A stretch of 64,000 nt of DNA, from the NCBI GenBank assembly GCA_017643165.1, contig JAEPNY010000004.1:175745-239744 (forward strand). The letters run 5' to 3'. Within the stretch, counting starts at the first letter, position 1. Every line of letters starts with the position of its first letter. A program made the position numbers and the translations under genes. The notes beneath the pieces are model-generated. The model saw nothing but the letters and a program-made list of their open reading frames with translations, had not been told where the DNA came from and did not search any database. Origin of the DNA: Psychroserpens sp. Lineage in GTDB: Bacteria > Bacteroidota > Bacteroidia > Flavobacteriales > Flavobacteriaceae. Below, piece after piece: positions 27,915 through 38,415 of the stretch.

Positions 27915-30209
27915 ATGAGCAAACAAAGTAAACGAAGAGAAGCATTAGTTTATCATGCTAAACCCATTCCTGGAAAGATTCAAGTCTTGCCAACTAAGAA
28001 GTATGCGACACAAAGAGATCTGTCTTTGGCTTATTCACCCGGTGTAGCCGAACCTTGTTTGGAAATAGATAAGGATAAGAATAATGTCTATCGTTATACG
28101 GCAAAAGGAAACTTAGTAGCTGTTATTTCAAATGGAACTGCCGTATTAGGGTTAGGGAATATAGGTCCCGAAGCTTCTAAACCTGTAATGGAAGGAAAAG
28201 GTGTTCTCTTTAAGATATTTGCTGATATTGATGTTTTTGATATTGAAGTTGATACAGAGAATGTAGATGAGTTCATTGCCACGGTTAAAAATATCGCACC
28301 AACCTTTGGTGGGATTAATTTAGAAGATATTAAAGCTCCTGAAGCCTTTGAGATTGAGAAGCGATTAAAAGAGGAGCTAGACATTCCTGTAATGCATGAT
28401 GATCAACATGGTACAGCAATAATATCTGCCGCGGCATTATTGAACGCACTAGAATTGGCAGACAAAAAAATTGAAGATGTTTCTATTGTTATAAGTGGTG
28501 CTGGTGCTGCAGCTATTTCATGTTCACGACTCTACCAATCGTGTGGAGCTAAACGTGAAAATATGGTAATGCTCGATAGTAAAGGCGTTATTCGTGACGA
28601 TCGCGAAAATCTTACTGCCCAAAAAGCTGAGTTTGCAACAAATAGGAAGATCAATACTTTAGAAGAAGCAATGAAGGGTGCAGATGTGTTTATTGGACTT
28701 TCCACTGCAAATATTGTTGATAAAGAGATGCTGCTATCAATGGCTGATAATCCAATAGTATTCGCCATGGCAAATCCAGATCCAGAGGTTCCATATAAAC
28801 TTGCCGTTGAAACACGCGATGATATTATCATGGCAACGGGTAGAAGTGACCATCCTAATCAAGTGAATAATGTGTTAGGGTTTCCGTTTATTTTTAGAGG
28901 TGCATTAGATGTAAGAGCAACTAAGATTAATGAGGAAATGAAGATGGCCGCAGTACATGCATTAGCCGAACTTGCTAAAGAACCAGTTCCTGAACAAGTA
29001 AATATCGCATATGGAGAAACACGTTTAACTTTTGGTCGCGATTATATCATCCCGAAACCATTCGACCCTAGATTGATTGCAGAAGTACCACCTGCGGTGG
29101 CCAAAGCCGCAATTGAGAGCGGTGTTGCACAAGAACCTATTGATGACTGGGATAAATACAAGAACGAACTATTAGAGCGATTAGGTTCAGATAATAAGAT
29201 TGTTCGTTTAATTATGAATCGTGCAAAACTCAATCCAAAGCGTGTTGTGTTTGCAGAAGCCGACCAACTTGATGTGCTTAAAGCTGCACAGATAGTTCAT
29301 GATGAAGGCATTGCTACACCAATATTATTAGGAAGACTTGATAAGATCAAATCTTTGATGCAGGAACTCGATTTTGATGCAGACATCGAAATAATAGACC
29401 CAAAAAGTGACGAGGAAACCGAAAGAAAAAATAAGTATGCTCACGTATATTGGGAACAGCATAAACGAAATGGTGTGACGATATACTCAGCCGAAAAAGT
29501 AATGCGTGAGCGCAACTATTTTGCTGCTATGATGGTAAACGAAGGCGATGCGGATGCTTTGATCTCTGGTTATTCAAGAAGTTATCCTTCAGTGGTTAAG
29601 CCCATGTTAGACCTGATTGGTTTAGCACCTGGTGCAACTCGTGTTGCAACTACCAATATTATGATGACACAAAGAGGTCCAATGTTCTTGAGTGATACTG
29701 CCATAAATATTAACCCGTCAGCTAACGACCTCACACGAATAGCACAAATGACGGCTAGTGTTGTAAAGATGTTTGGGATGGAACCTGTGATGGCAATGAT
29801 TTCATATTCAAATTTTGGTTCATCTGAAGATCAAACAGCAACCAAGGTAAGAGAGTCTGTTAATTATTTACACAAAAGACATCCTGATTTAATCGTTGAT
29901 GGTGAACTTCAAACGGATTTTGCATTGAATAAAGAAATGCTCCAAGATATATTTCCATTTTCAAAGCTTGCTGGACGAAAGGTAAATACATTGATCTTTC
30001 CAAATCTTGAATCGGCTAACATTACATATAAGTTGTTGAAAGAGTTGAACAAGGCAGACTCAATTGGACCTATAATGATGGGCATGAGAAAACCAGTTCA
30101 TATCTTGCAATTAGACGCTAGCGTTGATGAGATTGTGAATATGGCAGCTATTGCTGTTATTGATGCACAGCAGAAAGAAAAAAGAGCAGCCGATAAACGC
30201 AAGGTTTAG
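27915..30209 (+). CDS. maeB: NADP-dependent malic enzyme with phosphotransacetylase-like domain (MaeB)
   Basis: This 764-residue protein has the long MaeB layout. The N-terminal half (1 to about 430) is malic enzyme: the Y-S-P-G-V-A-E-P start motif, V-A-V-I-S-N-G-T-A-V-L-G-L-G-N, the metal-binding D-D-Q-H-G-T-A and a Rossmann G-A-G-A-A-A. The C-terminal half (about 440-764) is phosphotransacetylase-like and is thought to be regulatory, sensing acetyl-CoA, rather than catalytic. The enzyme decarboxylates malate to pyruvate with NADP, giving NADPH. It precedes ruvA, from which it is separated by that gene's own promoter. Confidence 0.95.
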   Translation: MSKQSKRREALVYHAKPIPGKIQVLPTKKYATQRDLSLAYSPGVAEPCLEIDKDKNNVYRYTAKGNLVAVISNGTAVLGLGNIGPEASKPVMEGKGVLFKIFADIDVFDIEVDTENVDEFIATVKNIAPTFGGINLEDIKAPEAFEIEKRLKEELDIPVMHDDQHGTAIISAAALLNALELADKKIEDVSIVISGAGAAAISCSRLYQSCGAKRENMVMLDSKGVIRDDRENLTAQKAEFATNRKINTLEEAMKGADVFIGLSTANIVDKEMLLSMADNPIVFAMANPDPEVPYKLAVETRDDIIMATGRSDHPNQVNNVLGFPFIFRGALDVRATKINEEMKMAAVHALAELAKEPVPEQVNIAYGETRLTFGRDYIIPKPFDPRLIAEVPPAVAKAAIESGVAQEPIDDWDKYKNELLERLGSDNKIVRLIMNRAKLNPKRVVFAEADQLDVLKAAQIVHDEGIATPILLGRLDKIKSLMQELDFDADIEIIDPKSDEETERKNKYAHVYWEQHKRNGVTIYSAEKVMRERNYFAAMMVNEGDADALISGYSRSYPSVVKPMLDLIGLAPGATRVATTNIMMTQRGPMFLSDTAININPSANDLTRIAQMTASVVKMFGMEPVMAMISYSNFGSSEDQTATKVRESVNYLHKRHPDLIVDGELQTDFALNKEMLQDIFPFSKLAGRKVNTLIFPNLESANITYKLLKELNKADSIGPIMMGMRKPVHILQLDASVDEIVNMAAIAVIDAQQKEKRAADKRKV

Positions 30210-30222
30210 CCGATAAATCACC

Positions 30223-30252
30223 TTTGATTTGCAAATAATTTTATTACATTTG
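30223..30252 (+). promoter_or_regulatory. Promoter of ruvA-sprA
   Basis: TTTG at 30223-30226, an 18-nt spacer and TACATTTG at 30245-30252 match the Bacteroidota promoter very well. The ruvA ATG follows 23 nt after the -7 box. Confidence 0.8.
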
Positions 30253-30274
30253 AGTTTTTAACCTAACTGTTATA

Positions 30275-30856
30275 ATGATTACGCATATTCAGGGGAGACT
30301 CGTTGAAAAAAATCCTACCGAGGTTGTGATAGACTGCAATGGTGTAGGCTACTTACTCAATATTTCCTTGCATACATTTTCTCAAATTCCAGACAATGAA
30401 GCGTTAAAATTATTTGCGCATCTTATCGTGCGTGAAGATTCTCATACATTGTATGGATTTTCATCAATCGCTGAAAGAGAAATTTTCAAATTATTGATTT
30501 CAGTAAGCGGCATTGGCGCAAATACCGCTCGTACGATGTTATCATCATTATCACCACAGCAAGTTAAAGAAGCAATAGCACATGGAGATGTGGCTTTAAT
30601 TCAATCTATCAAAGGAATTGGAGCAAAGACAGCAGCCCGTGTAATACTAGATTTAAAGGACAAAGTGCTTAAAGTTTATGATATAGATGAAGTTTCTGTT
30701 AATAAAAACAATACTCACAAAGATGAAGCGTTATCAGCTTTAGAAGTTTTAGGATTTGCTAAAAAGCAGTCCGAGCGTATTGTGGATAAAATCGTATCTC
30801 AACAACCGGATGCGAGTGTAGAAACCATTATCAAAGAAGCTTTAAAAAATTTATAA
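30275..30856 (+). CDS. ruvA: Holliday junction DNA helicase subunit RuvA
   Basis: This is a 193-residue RuvA, which binds four-way junctions as a tetramer and loads RuvB. The N-terminal OB-fold starts M-I-T-H-I-Q-G and has the conserved D-C-N-G-V-G-Y-L. Two helix-hairpin-helix motifs follow (V-S-G-I-G-A-N-T-A and I-K-G-I-G-A-K-T-A), and the C-terminal domain III that contacts RuvB is present (D-E-A-L-S-A-L-E-V-L-G). It is transcribed together with sprA, whose TTG start follows the ruvA stop codon after only 3 nt. Confidence 0.96.
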   Translation: MITHIQGRLVEKNPTEVVIDCNGVGYLLNISLHTFSQIPDNEALKLFAHLIVREDSHTLYGFSSIAEREIFKLLISVSGIGANTARTMLSSLSPQQVKEAIAHGDVALIQSIKGIGAKTAARVILDLKDKVLKVYDIDEVSVNKNNTHKDEALSALEVLGFAKKQSERIVDKIVSQQPDASVETIIKEALKNL

Positions 30857-30859
30857 AAT

Positions 30860-33800
30860 TTGATCACAACTAACTCGACTTTATCAAAATCATTATATAG
30901 TCTCTTCTTTGCCATTACCATTGGATTGGTAGGTCAATTTTCCTATTCTCAAAACACTCCAACAACGCCCCAGGATACGACTAAGACTGGCTTTTCTTTA
31001 GGGAAAATTTCCATACCTAATCCTCAGAGTATAGTGTCAAAATATACGTATGATCCAATCACCGATCGATATATCTATACCGAAACGGTTGGAAATTTCA
31101 ATATTAATTATCCTATTATTTTAACGCCTGCTGAATATCAAAAATTGATATTGTTGGAACAGCAGCGTTTATACTATAAACAAAAGATTGATGCAGCTGC
31201 AGGACAAAAGGATGGTGCTGAAGATCAACAGCGTAATTTATTGCCTGAGTTTTATGTTAATTCTGGCTTTTTTGAAACCTTATTCGGTGGTAACACTATT
31301 GAGGTGATCCCACAAGGATCTGTAGAAATGGATTTAGGAGTCTTGTTTACAAAACAAGATAATCCAACATTCTCGCCGCGTAACAGAAGTAATTTTACTT
31401 TTGATTTTGATCAACGTATAAGCTTGAGTTTACTGGGTAAAGTAGGTACCCGTCTTCAAGTGACGGCCAACTATGATACTGAATCTACTTTCGATTTTCA
31501 GAACCTCGTAAAGTTGGAATACACGCCTACTGAAGATGATATTGTAAGAAAGATAGAAGTGGGTAATGTAAATATGCCACTTAATAGCTCATTGATTACT
31601 GGAGCACAAAGTCTATTTGGTGTTAAAACTGAATTACAATTCGGAAAGACAACAGTAACGGCAATTTTTTCTGAACAGCAATCTCAATCACAATCGGTTG
31701 TTGCTCAAGGTGGAGGAACACTAGAGGAATTCGAATTCTTTGCAAGAGATTATGATGAGAACAGACACTATTTCTTAGCGCAGTATTTTAGAAACAACTA
31801 TGATGAAGCCATGCTTCGTTATCCGTTTATTAATAATAACATTCAGATTACACGTGTTGAAGTTTGGGTTACAAATAGAAGTAACCAGACGGATAATGTG
31901 AGAAATATTGTTGCGCTGCAGGATCTTGGAGAGTTTGAAACTATTGGTATTAATGGTGGAACACCACCTGGTGGATTTATTAATCCAGCTGGATCTGAGT
32001 TTCCTGATAATGCAAATAATGCGTTTGATCCAACTAATATTGGAGGCGCTGGATCTTTCTTATCACCTTCCGTCAGAGATATTACCACAGCAGAACAAGG
32101 AATATTGACGCCTGCCAATGAAGGATTCGATTTTGGTAAATTAGAAAACGCACGAAAATTACAGGAAGGCAGAGATTATACATTAAACCAACAATTAGGA
32201 TATATCTCTTTAAATCAGCGTTTATTAAATGATGAGATTGTGGCTGTGGCATTCCAATATACAGTTGGTGGTGAAGTTTTCCAAGTGGGTGAATTTGCCA
32301 ATGACGGTGTTAATTCAACGGCAACAAATCCGGATGATGATAATGATGGCATTCCAAATATTGCTGATGTAGATATCAATGGTGATGGTGTTGACGATAA
32401 CGGTACCGATACAGATGGCGATGGGATTAATGATCAAACAGATTCGGATGTTGATGGCGACGGTTTAATTGATAATGGTCCAGATATTAACGCCGATGGT
32501 ATAAACGATAGTTTTGTTATTGCTGAAGGATCTACTCAAAGTTTGATCGTCAAGATGTTGAAGAGCCCGATTACCGACGTAAACCAGCCAATTTGGGACC
32601 TGATGATGAAAAACATCTATGACACTGGTGCATTTCAATTAGATCAGGAAGATTTTAGACTTAACATTTTTTATACCGAAGCTTCACCTTTAAATTACAT
32701 TGCACCAGTAGAGGGCGAAGATTTTCCAATATTTGAAAATAACTCACCATTTGATCCAAACGATGATGGCGAAATCATTGATACACCATTGATCAGGTTA
32801 TTCCATCTCGATCGATTGAATTTTAATAATGATCCTCAAGCGGGTGGTGATGGTTTCTTCGATTTTGTGCCTGGACAAACGGTACTTGTCGATAACGGTA
32901 AAATCATTTTTACAAAAGTTGAACCTTTTGGACGCTATCTGTTTGATATTTTAGATAATGATGGTGATCCTAACAATAATGATTTTGATTATGAACAGGA
33001 TACTTATACCAACCTGAATCAAGAGAAATATGTGTATGATATTCTGTATAAGCAAACAAAAACAGCCGCACTCGATGAAGCTGAAAAAAATAAATTTCAA
33101 ATCAAAGGTCGATACAAGTCGGCTGGTGGTGATGGAATCCCATTAGGTGCATTTAACGTGCCAAGAGGTTCGGTAATCGTAACAGCTGGTGGACGTACCT
33201 TAGTCGAAGGTGTTGATTATACGGTGAACTATCAGATAGGACGAGTATTCATAATTGATGAAGCCTTGAAGTCTTCAAATATTCCTATTAATGTGTCCGT
33301 AGAAAACAATGCTGTTTTCGGACAACAGACACGTCGATTTACAGGAATTAATGTGCAGCATCAGTTTAATGAAAATTTCGTTTTAGGAGCTACCTTATTG
33401 AATTTGAATGAAAGACCAATTACACAAAAGGCGAATTTTAATACCGAACCAATAAATAACACCATCTTCGGATTTAATGGGAATTTCTCTACTGAAGTAC
33501 CATTTTTCACGAGATTAGTTAATAAGTTACCGAATATTGATACCGATGCTCCTTCAAACTTATCTGTGAGAGGTGAATTTGCCTATTTAGCACCAGGTGC
33601 ACCAAAAGGTACAGATTTCAATGATGAGGCGACTGCCTATGTCGATGATTTTGAAGGAACACAAGGGGCTATTGACCTTCTTTCACCATTATCATGGTTC
33701 TTATCAAGTAGGCCTAGAACTATTAATGGGGCAGTGGAAAGTGATCCTATTAACAATCCTGGAATCCAAAATGGATTTAACCGTGCATTCTTAAACTGGT

Positions 33801-36800
33801 ATACTATTGATCCGATATTTTATAGTAACCAACGTCCAGATGATATTAGTGATGAGGATGTCTCAAGCCTTTATACTAGAAGAGTTTTCATCGATGAGGT
33901 TTTCCCTGAATTAGATATCGCTCAAGGGCAACCGACGGTTATTAATACTTTAGACCTCGTATATTATCCTACGGAACGTGGACCTTATAATTATCAAACT
34001 ACTGGAATTGATATAGCTACAGAAACCCTTACCAACCCTCAAGATAGTTGGGCGGGAATTACAAGGCAGATTACATCAACAGATTTTGAACAAGCGAATG
34101 TTGAGTACATTGAGTTCTGGATGCAGGATCCGTTCCTAGAGGATCCAGATAATTCAAATCAAGGTGGTAAATTATTCGTGAACCTCGGTAATATTTCCGA
34201 GGATGTCATAAAAGATGGAAAGAAACTCTATGAAAATGGGTTACCAGAAAATGGTGATATCAGTTCATTTACACCAACCTCATATGGTACAGTAGTGCCA
34301 ACTAATCAGGCCTTAATCTATACATTCTCTACTGGAGGAGCAGAACGTGCGAATCAGGATGTTGGATATGACGGTTATGATGATGCAGAGGAAACACCTA
34401 CTGACAACCCAGTATTAGCTCCTTTTTATAGTGCTTATCAAGGTAAAGCGGATCCTGCTCGAGATAATTACACGTACTATCTAAATACTGAGGGTGATAT
34501 CTTTGAACGTTATAAGCAATACAATGGATTAGAAGGAAATTCACCAGATGTATTTACAGATACCAATCGTGGATCAACACCACAACCTGATGTTGAGGAT
34601 ATCAACAGAGATAACACGATGAATACCATTGATAGTTATTTTCAGTATGAGATTGATATCAATCCTTCAGTGTTAAATGAAAGTAATCCACAAATCAATG
34701 ATATAAAAGAACGCCAGGTGACTTTACCAAATGGTGAGACGGCATCTGTAACATGGTATCAATTTAGAATTCCAATTTCAGATCCTAACCGTGAAGCCAT
34801 TGGTGGAATCTCTGATATCAGATCTGTACGTTTTGCACGTCTATTCCTTGAGGATTTTACCGAAACTACAGTATTGCGTTTTGCGACACTTGATCTTGTA
34901 CGTAGTGATTGGAGACGTTACCGTTTAACACTTGATGATGAGCCAAATAATGACAATGATAATACTGAGTTTAGCGTAGGAGTCGTTGGTCTTCAGGAAA
35001 ATGATGGTAATTATGTATTGCCTCCTGGAGTCGTTCTTGAGCAGCTGAATAATAACAATAATATTATTCGTCAAAACGAGCAATCATTGCAAGTAGAGGT
35101 ATGCGGTTTAGAGCCTGAAGATTCACGTGGTGTATTTAAAAATATCAATATAGATATGCGTCAGTATAATAAACTGCGTATGTTTATGCATGCCGAAGAT
35201 GGAGAATCAGGAACGCTAAACGATGGTGACTTAGTCGGGTTTATTAGAATGGGTAATGATTTTACGCAAAACTATTACCAAATTGAAGTGCCCTTACAAG
35301 TATCAAATGGATTTACATCACCAGAAACCGTGTGGCCTGAGGTAAACGAAATTGCGATAGAATTAAATGTACTTGAACAGATCAAATCATTAGGTATCGC
35401 TAACGGAACTTTAGCCAATCCTGATCCTACATTTTATGATTTAGTTGATGGTGAATTGAACGAAGTTGGAGAATTCGATCCACATACTATTGGTCAACAA
35501 CGTGTTGGAATTATTGGAAATCCAAACTTTGGTGAGATTAGAGTGTTAATGGTAGGTGTCAAGAATCCTGGTACATCAGGAATGGATGTCTGCGGAGAGG
35601 TTTGGTTTAACGAGTTGCGTATGGCCGATCTTGATAACGAAGGAGGATGGGCAGCCGTTGCAGCCTTAGATGCAAATTTTGCTGATTTTGCAAACGTAAG
35701 TGCAACAGGACGAAAAAGTACAATTGGATTTGGTTCAGTAGAACAACGTCCAAATGAACGTAGTCGAGAAGATGTCGAACAGTATGATGTCGTAACTAAC
35801 CTAAATCTCGGACAATTATTACCAAAGAAATGGGGAATTCAATTGCCATTTAATTATGCGGTAGGCGAACAGATCATCACACCTGAATATGATGAATTTT
35901 ATCGCGATATTAAGTTACAAACACAACTGGATAATTCGACCAATCAAGATTCGATTCTAAAAGTAAACGAAAACTATACAAAGCGTAAGAGTATTAATTT
36001 TATAGGTGTGCGAAAAAATCGAACTACAGATAAAACACCAAGATTTTATGATGTAGAGAATTTTACTTTCAACTACTCTTACAATAAGGAAGAACGCCGT
36101 GATTTTGAGATCGAACGTTCTTTAAACCAAAACGTAAGAGCAGGTGTAAACTATAATTATAGCTTTAATGCTAAACCGATAGAGCCTTTTAAAAAGAACG
36201 ACTCGATATTTAGAGGTAAGTATTGGAAAATATTGAAAGACTTTAATTTCAATCCGGTTCCTACAAGCTTTTCTGTAAATACAGATATTATTCGCCAATT
36301 TAATAAGCAAAAATTTAGGGAGGTTGATCTCGCAGGTGATAACATTGGTTTAGAAGAACTATTCAGACGAAATTATAATTTCAATACCCAGTATGTTATA
36401 AATTATAATTTTACCAAAGCCTTAAGTATGAACTTTACGGCAGCGAATCAAAATATTGTTCGAAATTATTTTATTAATGATCAATTGAATGGTAGACAAG
36501 ATCCTAATTTAGACGTATGGGATGGCTTCTTTGACTTAGGTGATCCTAATATTCAGAGTCAACAGCTACAGTTAAATTATGAAATTCCACTGTACAAAAT
36601 ACCAACCTTTAGTTTCCTTAGAGCGACGTACTCTTACACTGGTGATTTCCAATGGACCAAAGGATCAGACCTTAATCAAGATTTGAGAATTGAAAATGAA
36701 GACGGAAGTTTTACCAATTATAATCTTGGTAATACAATTCAGAATGCAAATACACATAACATTAACTCTACGCTAAATCTCGAAACCTTATATAAATATG

Positions 36801-38353
36801 TTGGTTTAACTAAAAAGAAACCAACTTCAAGAGCTAGTAGGAGAGCGACACCAGGTGCATTAGGTAAAGATGGGAAACCAAATGATGGCGCTCAAAATCC
36901 ACCGCAAACACAAAATAAAAAAGGAGCTGGAAGAGCAATATTAGACGGAGCAATCGATGTTGTTACGGCTGTGAAGCGATTACAGATTAATTATACTGAA
37001 AATAATGGGTCCTTCTTACCGGGTTATTTAAGAACACCTGGATTTATTGGAACAATGAAGCCAACATTAGGATACACTTTAGGGAGTCAAAGAGATATTA
37101 GACAATTAGCAGCTGAAAATGGCTGGTTAACGGTATTCCCAGACTTTAATCAACAATACAGTGAAACAACAAATCGTGTTTTAGATGTTTCGGCAGATCT
37201 TGAAATCATTAAGGATTTAAACATTGACATAACTGGAGGACGTGTTTATTCTGAAAATACCACTCAGAACTTTAGAGTGGAAGATTTTATTGATGCCAAT
37301 GGTAACCCAGGGTCTGATGGCGTATTAGACTACAATCCGTTGATTACAAATTCATTCGGAAACTTTAATATTTCGACAGCATTGATTTCAACAGCATTCC
37401 AAAAAAGTGATGAAAATCAATCGGCTGCTTTTGAAGAATTTAGAAACAATAGGTTGGTAGTGGCGCGTAGACTTGCACGTGAATTCTATGGAAATGATAA
37501 CTTCGCCGTTGATGGTGAAGGATTCCCTCTTGGGTTTGGAAAGAACAGTCAAGCGGTATTATTACCTTCATTCTTAGCGGCATATAAAGGCAGAAGTGCC
37601 GATAAAATTAGCCTTTCTGCATTTAGAGATATTCCAATTCCAAATTGGCAGTTGAAGTATACAGGTTTCATGAAAATGAAATGGTTTAAAAAGAATTTCA
37701 AACGTTTCTCTATAACACACGGTTATAGATCTAGTTATACAGTGAATCAGTTTAGAACTAACCTTGATTTAGATCCAACATTATTGCAACCAGGATTGCC
37801 ATACGAAGATCAAGATCCTGAAGTATTAGATCAATCTGGAAACTTTAAGAACGCGACTATATTTTCAAATATCAACCTTGAAGAACAGTTTAGTCCATTG
37901 TTCCGCTTAGATTTCGAGATGAAGAATTCAATTAAGATTTTAGCCGAATGGCGTAAAGATCGAATCCTTTCTTTGAGCTTTGACAATAATCTATTGACCG
38001 AAATTCAAGGGAATGAGTATATATTAGGTTTAGGTTATCGTATTAAAGATCTAAGAATTCGTTCGAAATTAGCTGGACCTCGACAAGTTATTAAAAGTGA
38101 CTTGAATATGAAGGCAGATATTTCGGTTAGAAATAATAAAACGATAATTAGATATCTAGATGTAGATAACAATCAAATTACACAAGGTCAGACGATTTGG
38201 GGACTAAAATATACGGCCGATTATGCCTTCACGAAGAACCTTACGGCAATCTTCTATTTTGATTATACCTTCTCGGAATTTGAAATTTCTACGGCCTTTC
38301 CACAGACCACAATTAGGTCAGGATTTACCTTGCGATACAATTTCGGAAATTAA
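30860..38353 (+). CDS. sprA: Type IX secretion translocon / gliding motility protein SprA
   Basis: SprA is the giant outer-membrane beta-barrel through which type IX cargo leaves the cell; in Flavobacterium it is also needed for gliding. This copy has 2497 residues, with a signal peptide cut after F-S-Y-S-Q (31). Recognisable parts include the early F-F-E-T-L-F-G-G-N-T-I-E-V-I-P-Q-G-S block and the long run of amphipathic strands to a C-terminal aromatic-ended strand (R-Y-N-F-G-N). An Asp/Asn/Gly-rich segment (about 490-551) resembles calcium-binding thrombospondin type 3 repeats. The only possible start after ruvA is the TTG at 30860, because the ruvA stop lies in the same frame 6 nt upstream. 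Translation is probably coupled to ruvA. Confidence 0.96.
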   Translation: MITTNSTLSKSLYSLFFAITIGLVGQFSYSQNTPTTPQDTTKTGFSLGKISIPNPQSIVSKYTYDPITDRYIYTETVGNFNINYPIILTPAEYQKLILLEQQRLYYKQKIDAAAGQKDGAEDQQRNLLPEFYVNSGFFETLFGGNTIEVIPQGSVEMDLGVLFTKQDNPTFSPRNRSNFTFDFDQRISLSLLGKVGTRLQVTANYDTESTFDFQNLVKLEYTPTEDDIVRKIEVGNVNMPLNSSLITGAQSLFGVKTELQFGKTTVTAIFSEQQSQSQSVVAQGGGTLEEFEFFARDYDENRHYFLAQYFRNNYDEAMLRYPFINNNIQITRVEVWVTNRSNQTDNVRNIVALQDLGEFETIGINGGTPPGGFINPAGSEFPDNANNAFDPTNIGGAGSFLSPSVRDITTAEQGILTPANEGFDFGKLENARKLQEGRDYTLNQQLGYISLNQRLLNDEIVAVAFQYTVGGEVFQVGEFANDGVNSTATNPDDDNDGIPNIADVDINGDGVDDNGTDTDGDGINDQTDSDVDGDGLIDNGPDINADGINDSFVIAEGSTQSLIVKMLKSPITDVNQPIWDLMMKNIYDTGAFQLDQEDFRLNIFYTEASPLNYIAPVEGEDFPIFENNSPFDPNDDGEIIDTPLIRLFHLDRLNFNNDPQAGGDGFFDFVPGQTVLVDNGKIIFTKVEPFGRYLFDILDNDGDPNNNDFDYEQDTYTNLNQEKYVYDILYKQTKTAALDEAEKNKFQIKGRYKSAGGDGIPLGAFNVPRGSVIVTAGGRTLVEGVDYTVNYQIGRVFIIDEALKSSNIPINVSVENNAVFGQQTRRFTGINVQHQFNENFVLGATLLNLNERPITQKANFNTEPINNTIFGFNGNFSTEVPFFTRLVNKLPNIDTDAPSNLSVRGEFAYLAPGAPKGTDFNDEATAYVDDFEGTQGAIDLLSPLSWFLSSRPRTINGAVESDPINNPGIQNGFNRAFLNWYTIDPIFYSNQRPDDISDEDVSSLYTRRVFIDEVFPELDIAQGQPTVINTLDLVYYPTERGPYNYQTTGIDIATETLTNPQDSWAGITRQITSTDFEQANVEYIEFWMQDPFLEDPDNSNQGGKLFVNLGNISEDVIKDGKKLYENGLPENGDISSFTPTSYGTVVPTNQALIYTFSTGGAERANQDVGYDGYDDAEETPTDNPVLAPFYSAYQGKADPARDNYTYYLNTEGDIFERYKQYNGLEGNSPDVFTDTNRGSTPQPDVEDINRDNTMNTIDSYFQYEIDINPSVLNESNPQINDIKERQVTLPNGETASVTWYQFRIPISDPNREAIGGISDIRSVRFARLFLEDFTETTVLRFATLDLVRSDWRRYRLTLDDEPNNDNDNTEFSVGVVGLQENDGNYVLPPGVVLEQLNNNNNIIRQNEQSLQVEVCGLEPEDSRGVFKNINIDMRQYNKLRMFMHAEDGESGTLNDGDLVGFIRMGNDFTQNYYQIEVPLQVSNGFTSPETVWPEVNEIAIELNVLEQIKSLGIANGTLANPDPTFYDLVDGELNEVGEFDPHTIGQQRVGIIGNPNFGEIRVLMVGVKNPGTSGMDVCGEVWFNELRMADLDNEGGWAAVAALDANFADFANVSATGRKSTIGFGSVEQRPNERSREDVEQYDVVTNLNLGQLLPKKWGIQLPFNYAVGEQIITPEYDEFYRDIKLQTQLDNSTNQDSILKVNENYTKRKSINFIGVRKNRTTDKTPRFYDVENFTFNYSYNKEERRDFEIERSLNQNVRAGVNYNYSFNAKPIEPFKKNDSIFRGKYWKILKDFNFNPVPTSFSVNTDIIRQFNKQKFREVDLAGDNIGLEELFRRNYNFNTQYVINYNFTKALSMNFTAANQNIVRNYFINDQLNGRQDPNLDVWDGFFDLGDPNIQSQQLQLNYEIPLYKIPTFSFLRATYSYTGDFQWTKGSDLNQDLRIENEDGSFTNYNLGNTIQNANTHNINSTLNLETLYKYVGLTKKKPTSRASRRATPGALGKDGKPNDGAQNPPQTQNKKGAGRAILDGAIDVVTAVKRLQINYTENNGSFLPGYLRTPGFIGTMKPTLGYTLGSQRDIRQLAAENGWLTVFPDFNQQYSETTNRVLDVSADLEIIKDLNIDITGGRVYSENTTQNFRVEDFIDANGNPGSDGVLDYNPLITNSFGNFNISTALISTAFQKSDENQSAAFEEFRNNRLVVARRLAREFYGNDNFAVDGEGFPLGFGKNSQAVLLPSFLAAYKGRSADKISLSAFRDIPIPNWQLKYTGFMKMKWFKKNFKRFSITHGYRSSYTVNQFRTNLDLDPTLLQPGLPYEDQDPEVLDQSGNFKNATIFSNINLEEQFSPLFRLDFEMKNSIKILAEWRKDRILSLSFDNNLLTEIQGNEYILGLGYRIKDLRIRSKLAGPRQVIKSDLNMKADISVRNNKTIIRYLDVDNNQITQGQTIWGLKYTADYAFTKNLTAIFYFDYTFSEFEISTAFPQTTIRSGFTLRYNFGN

Positions 38354-38377
38354 GTAGTTTATACAATCTAAATCATT

Positions 38378-38385
38378 TATTTTTG
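38378..38385 (+). promoter_or_regulatory. -7 box of the gcvH promoter
   Basis: TATTTTTG lies 30 nt before the gcvH ATG and matches TAnnTTTG; the -33 box is poor. Confidence 0.55.
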
Positions 38386-38415
38386 CAATCGTACAACTAA
38401 ATATTTATTTGAAAG

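Noticed and set aside
32324-32520. Asp/Gly-rich DNA in sprA read as a possible repeat element or CRISPR-like array
   Set aside because: The repeats are short protein-level motifs in frame, without fixed spacers or DNA-level identity.
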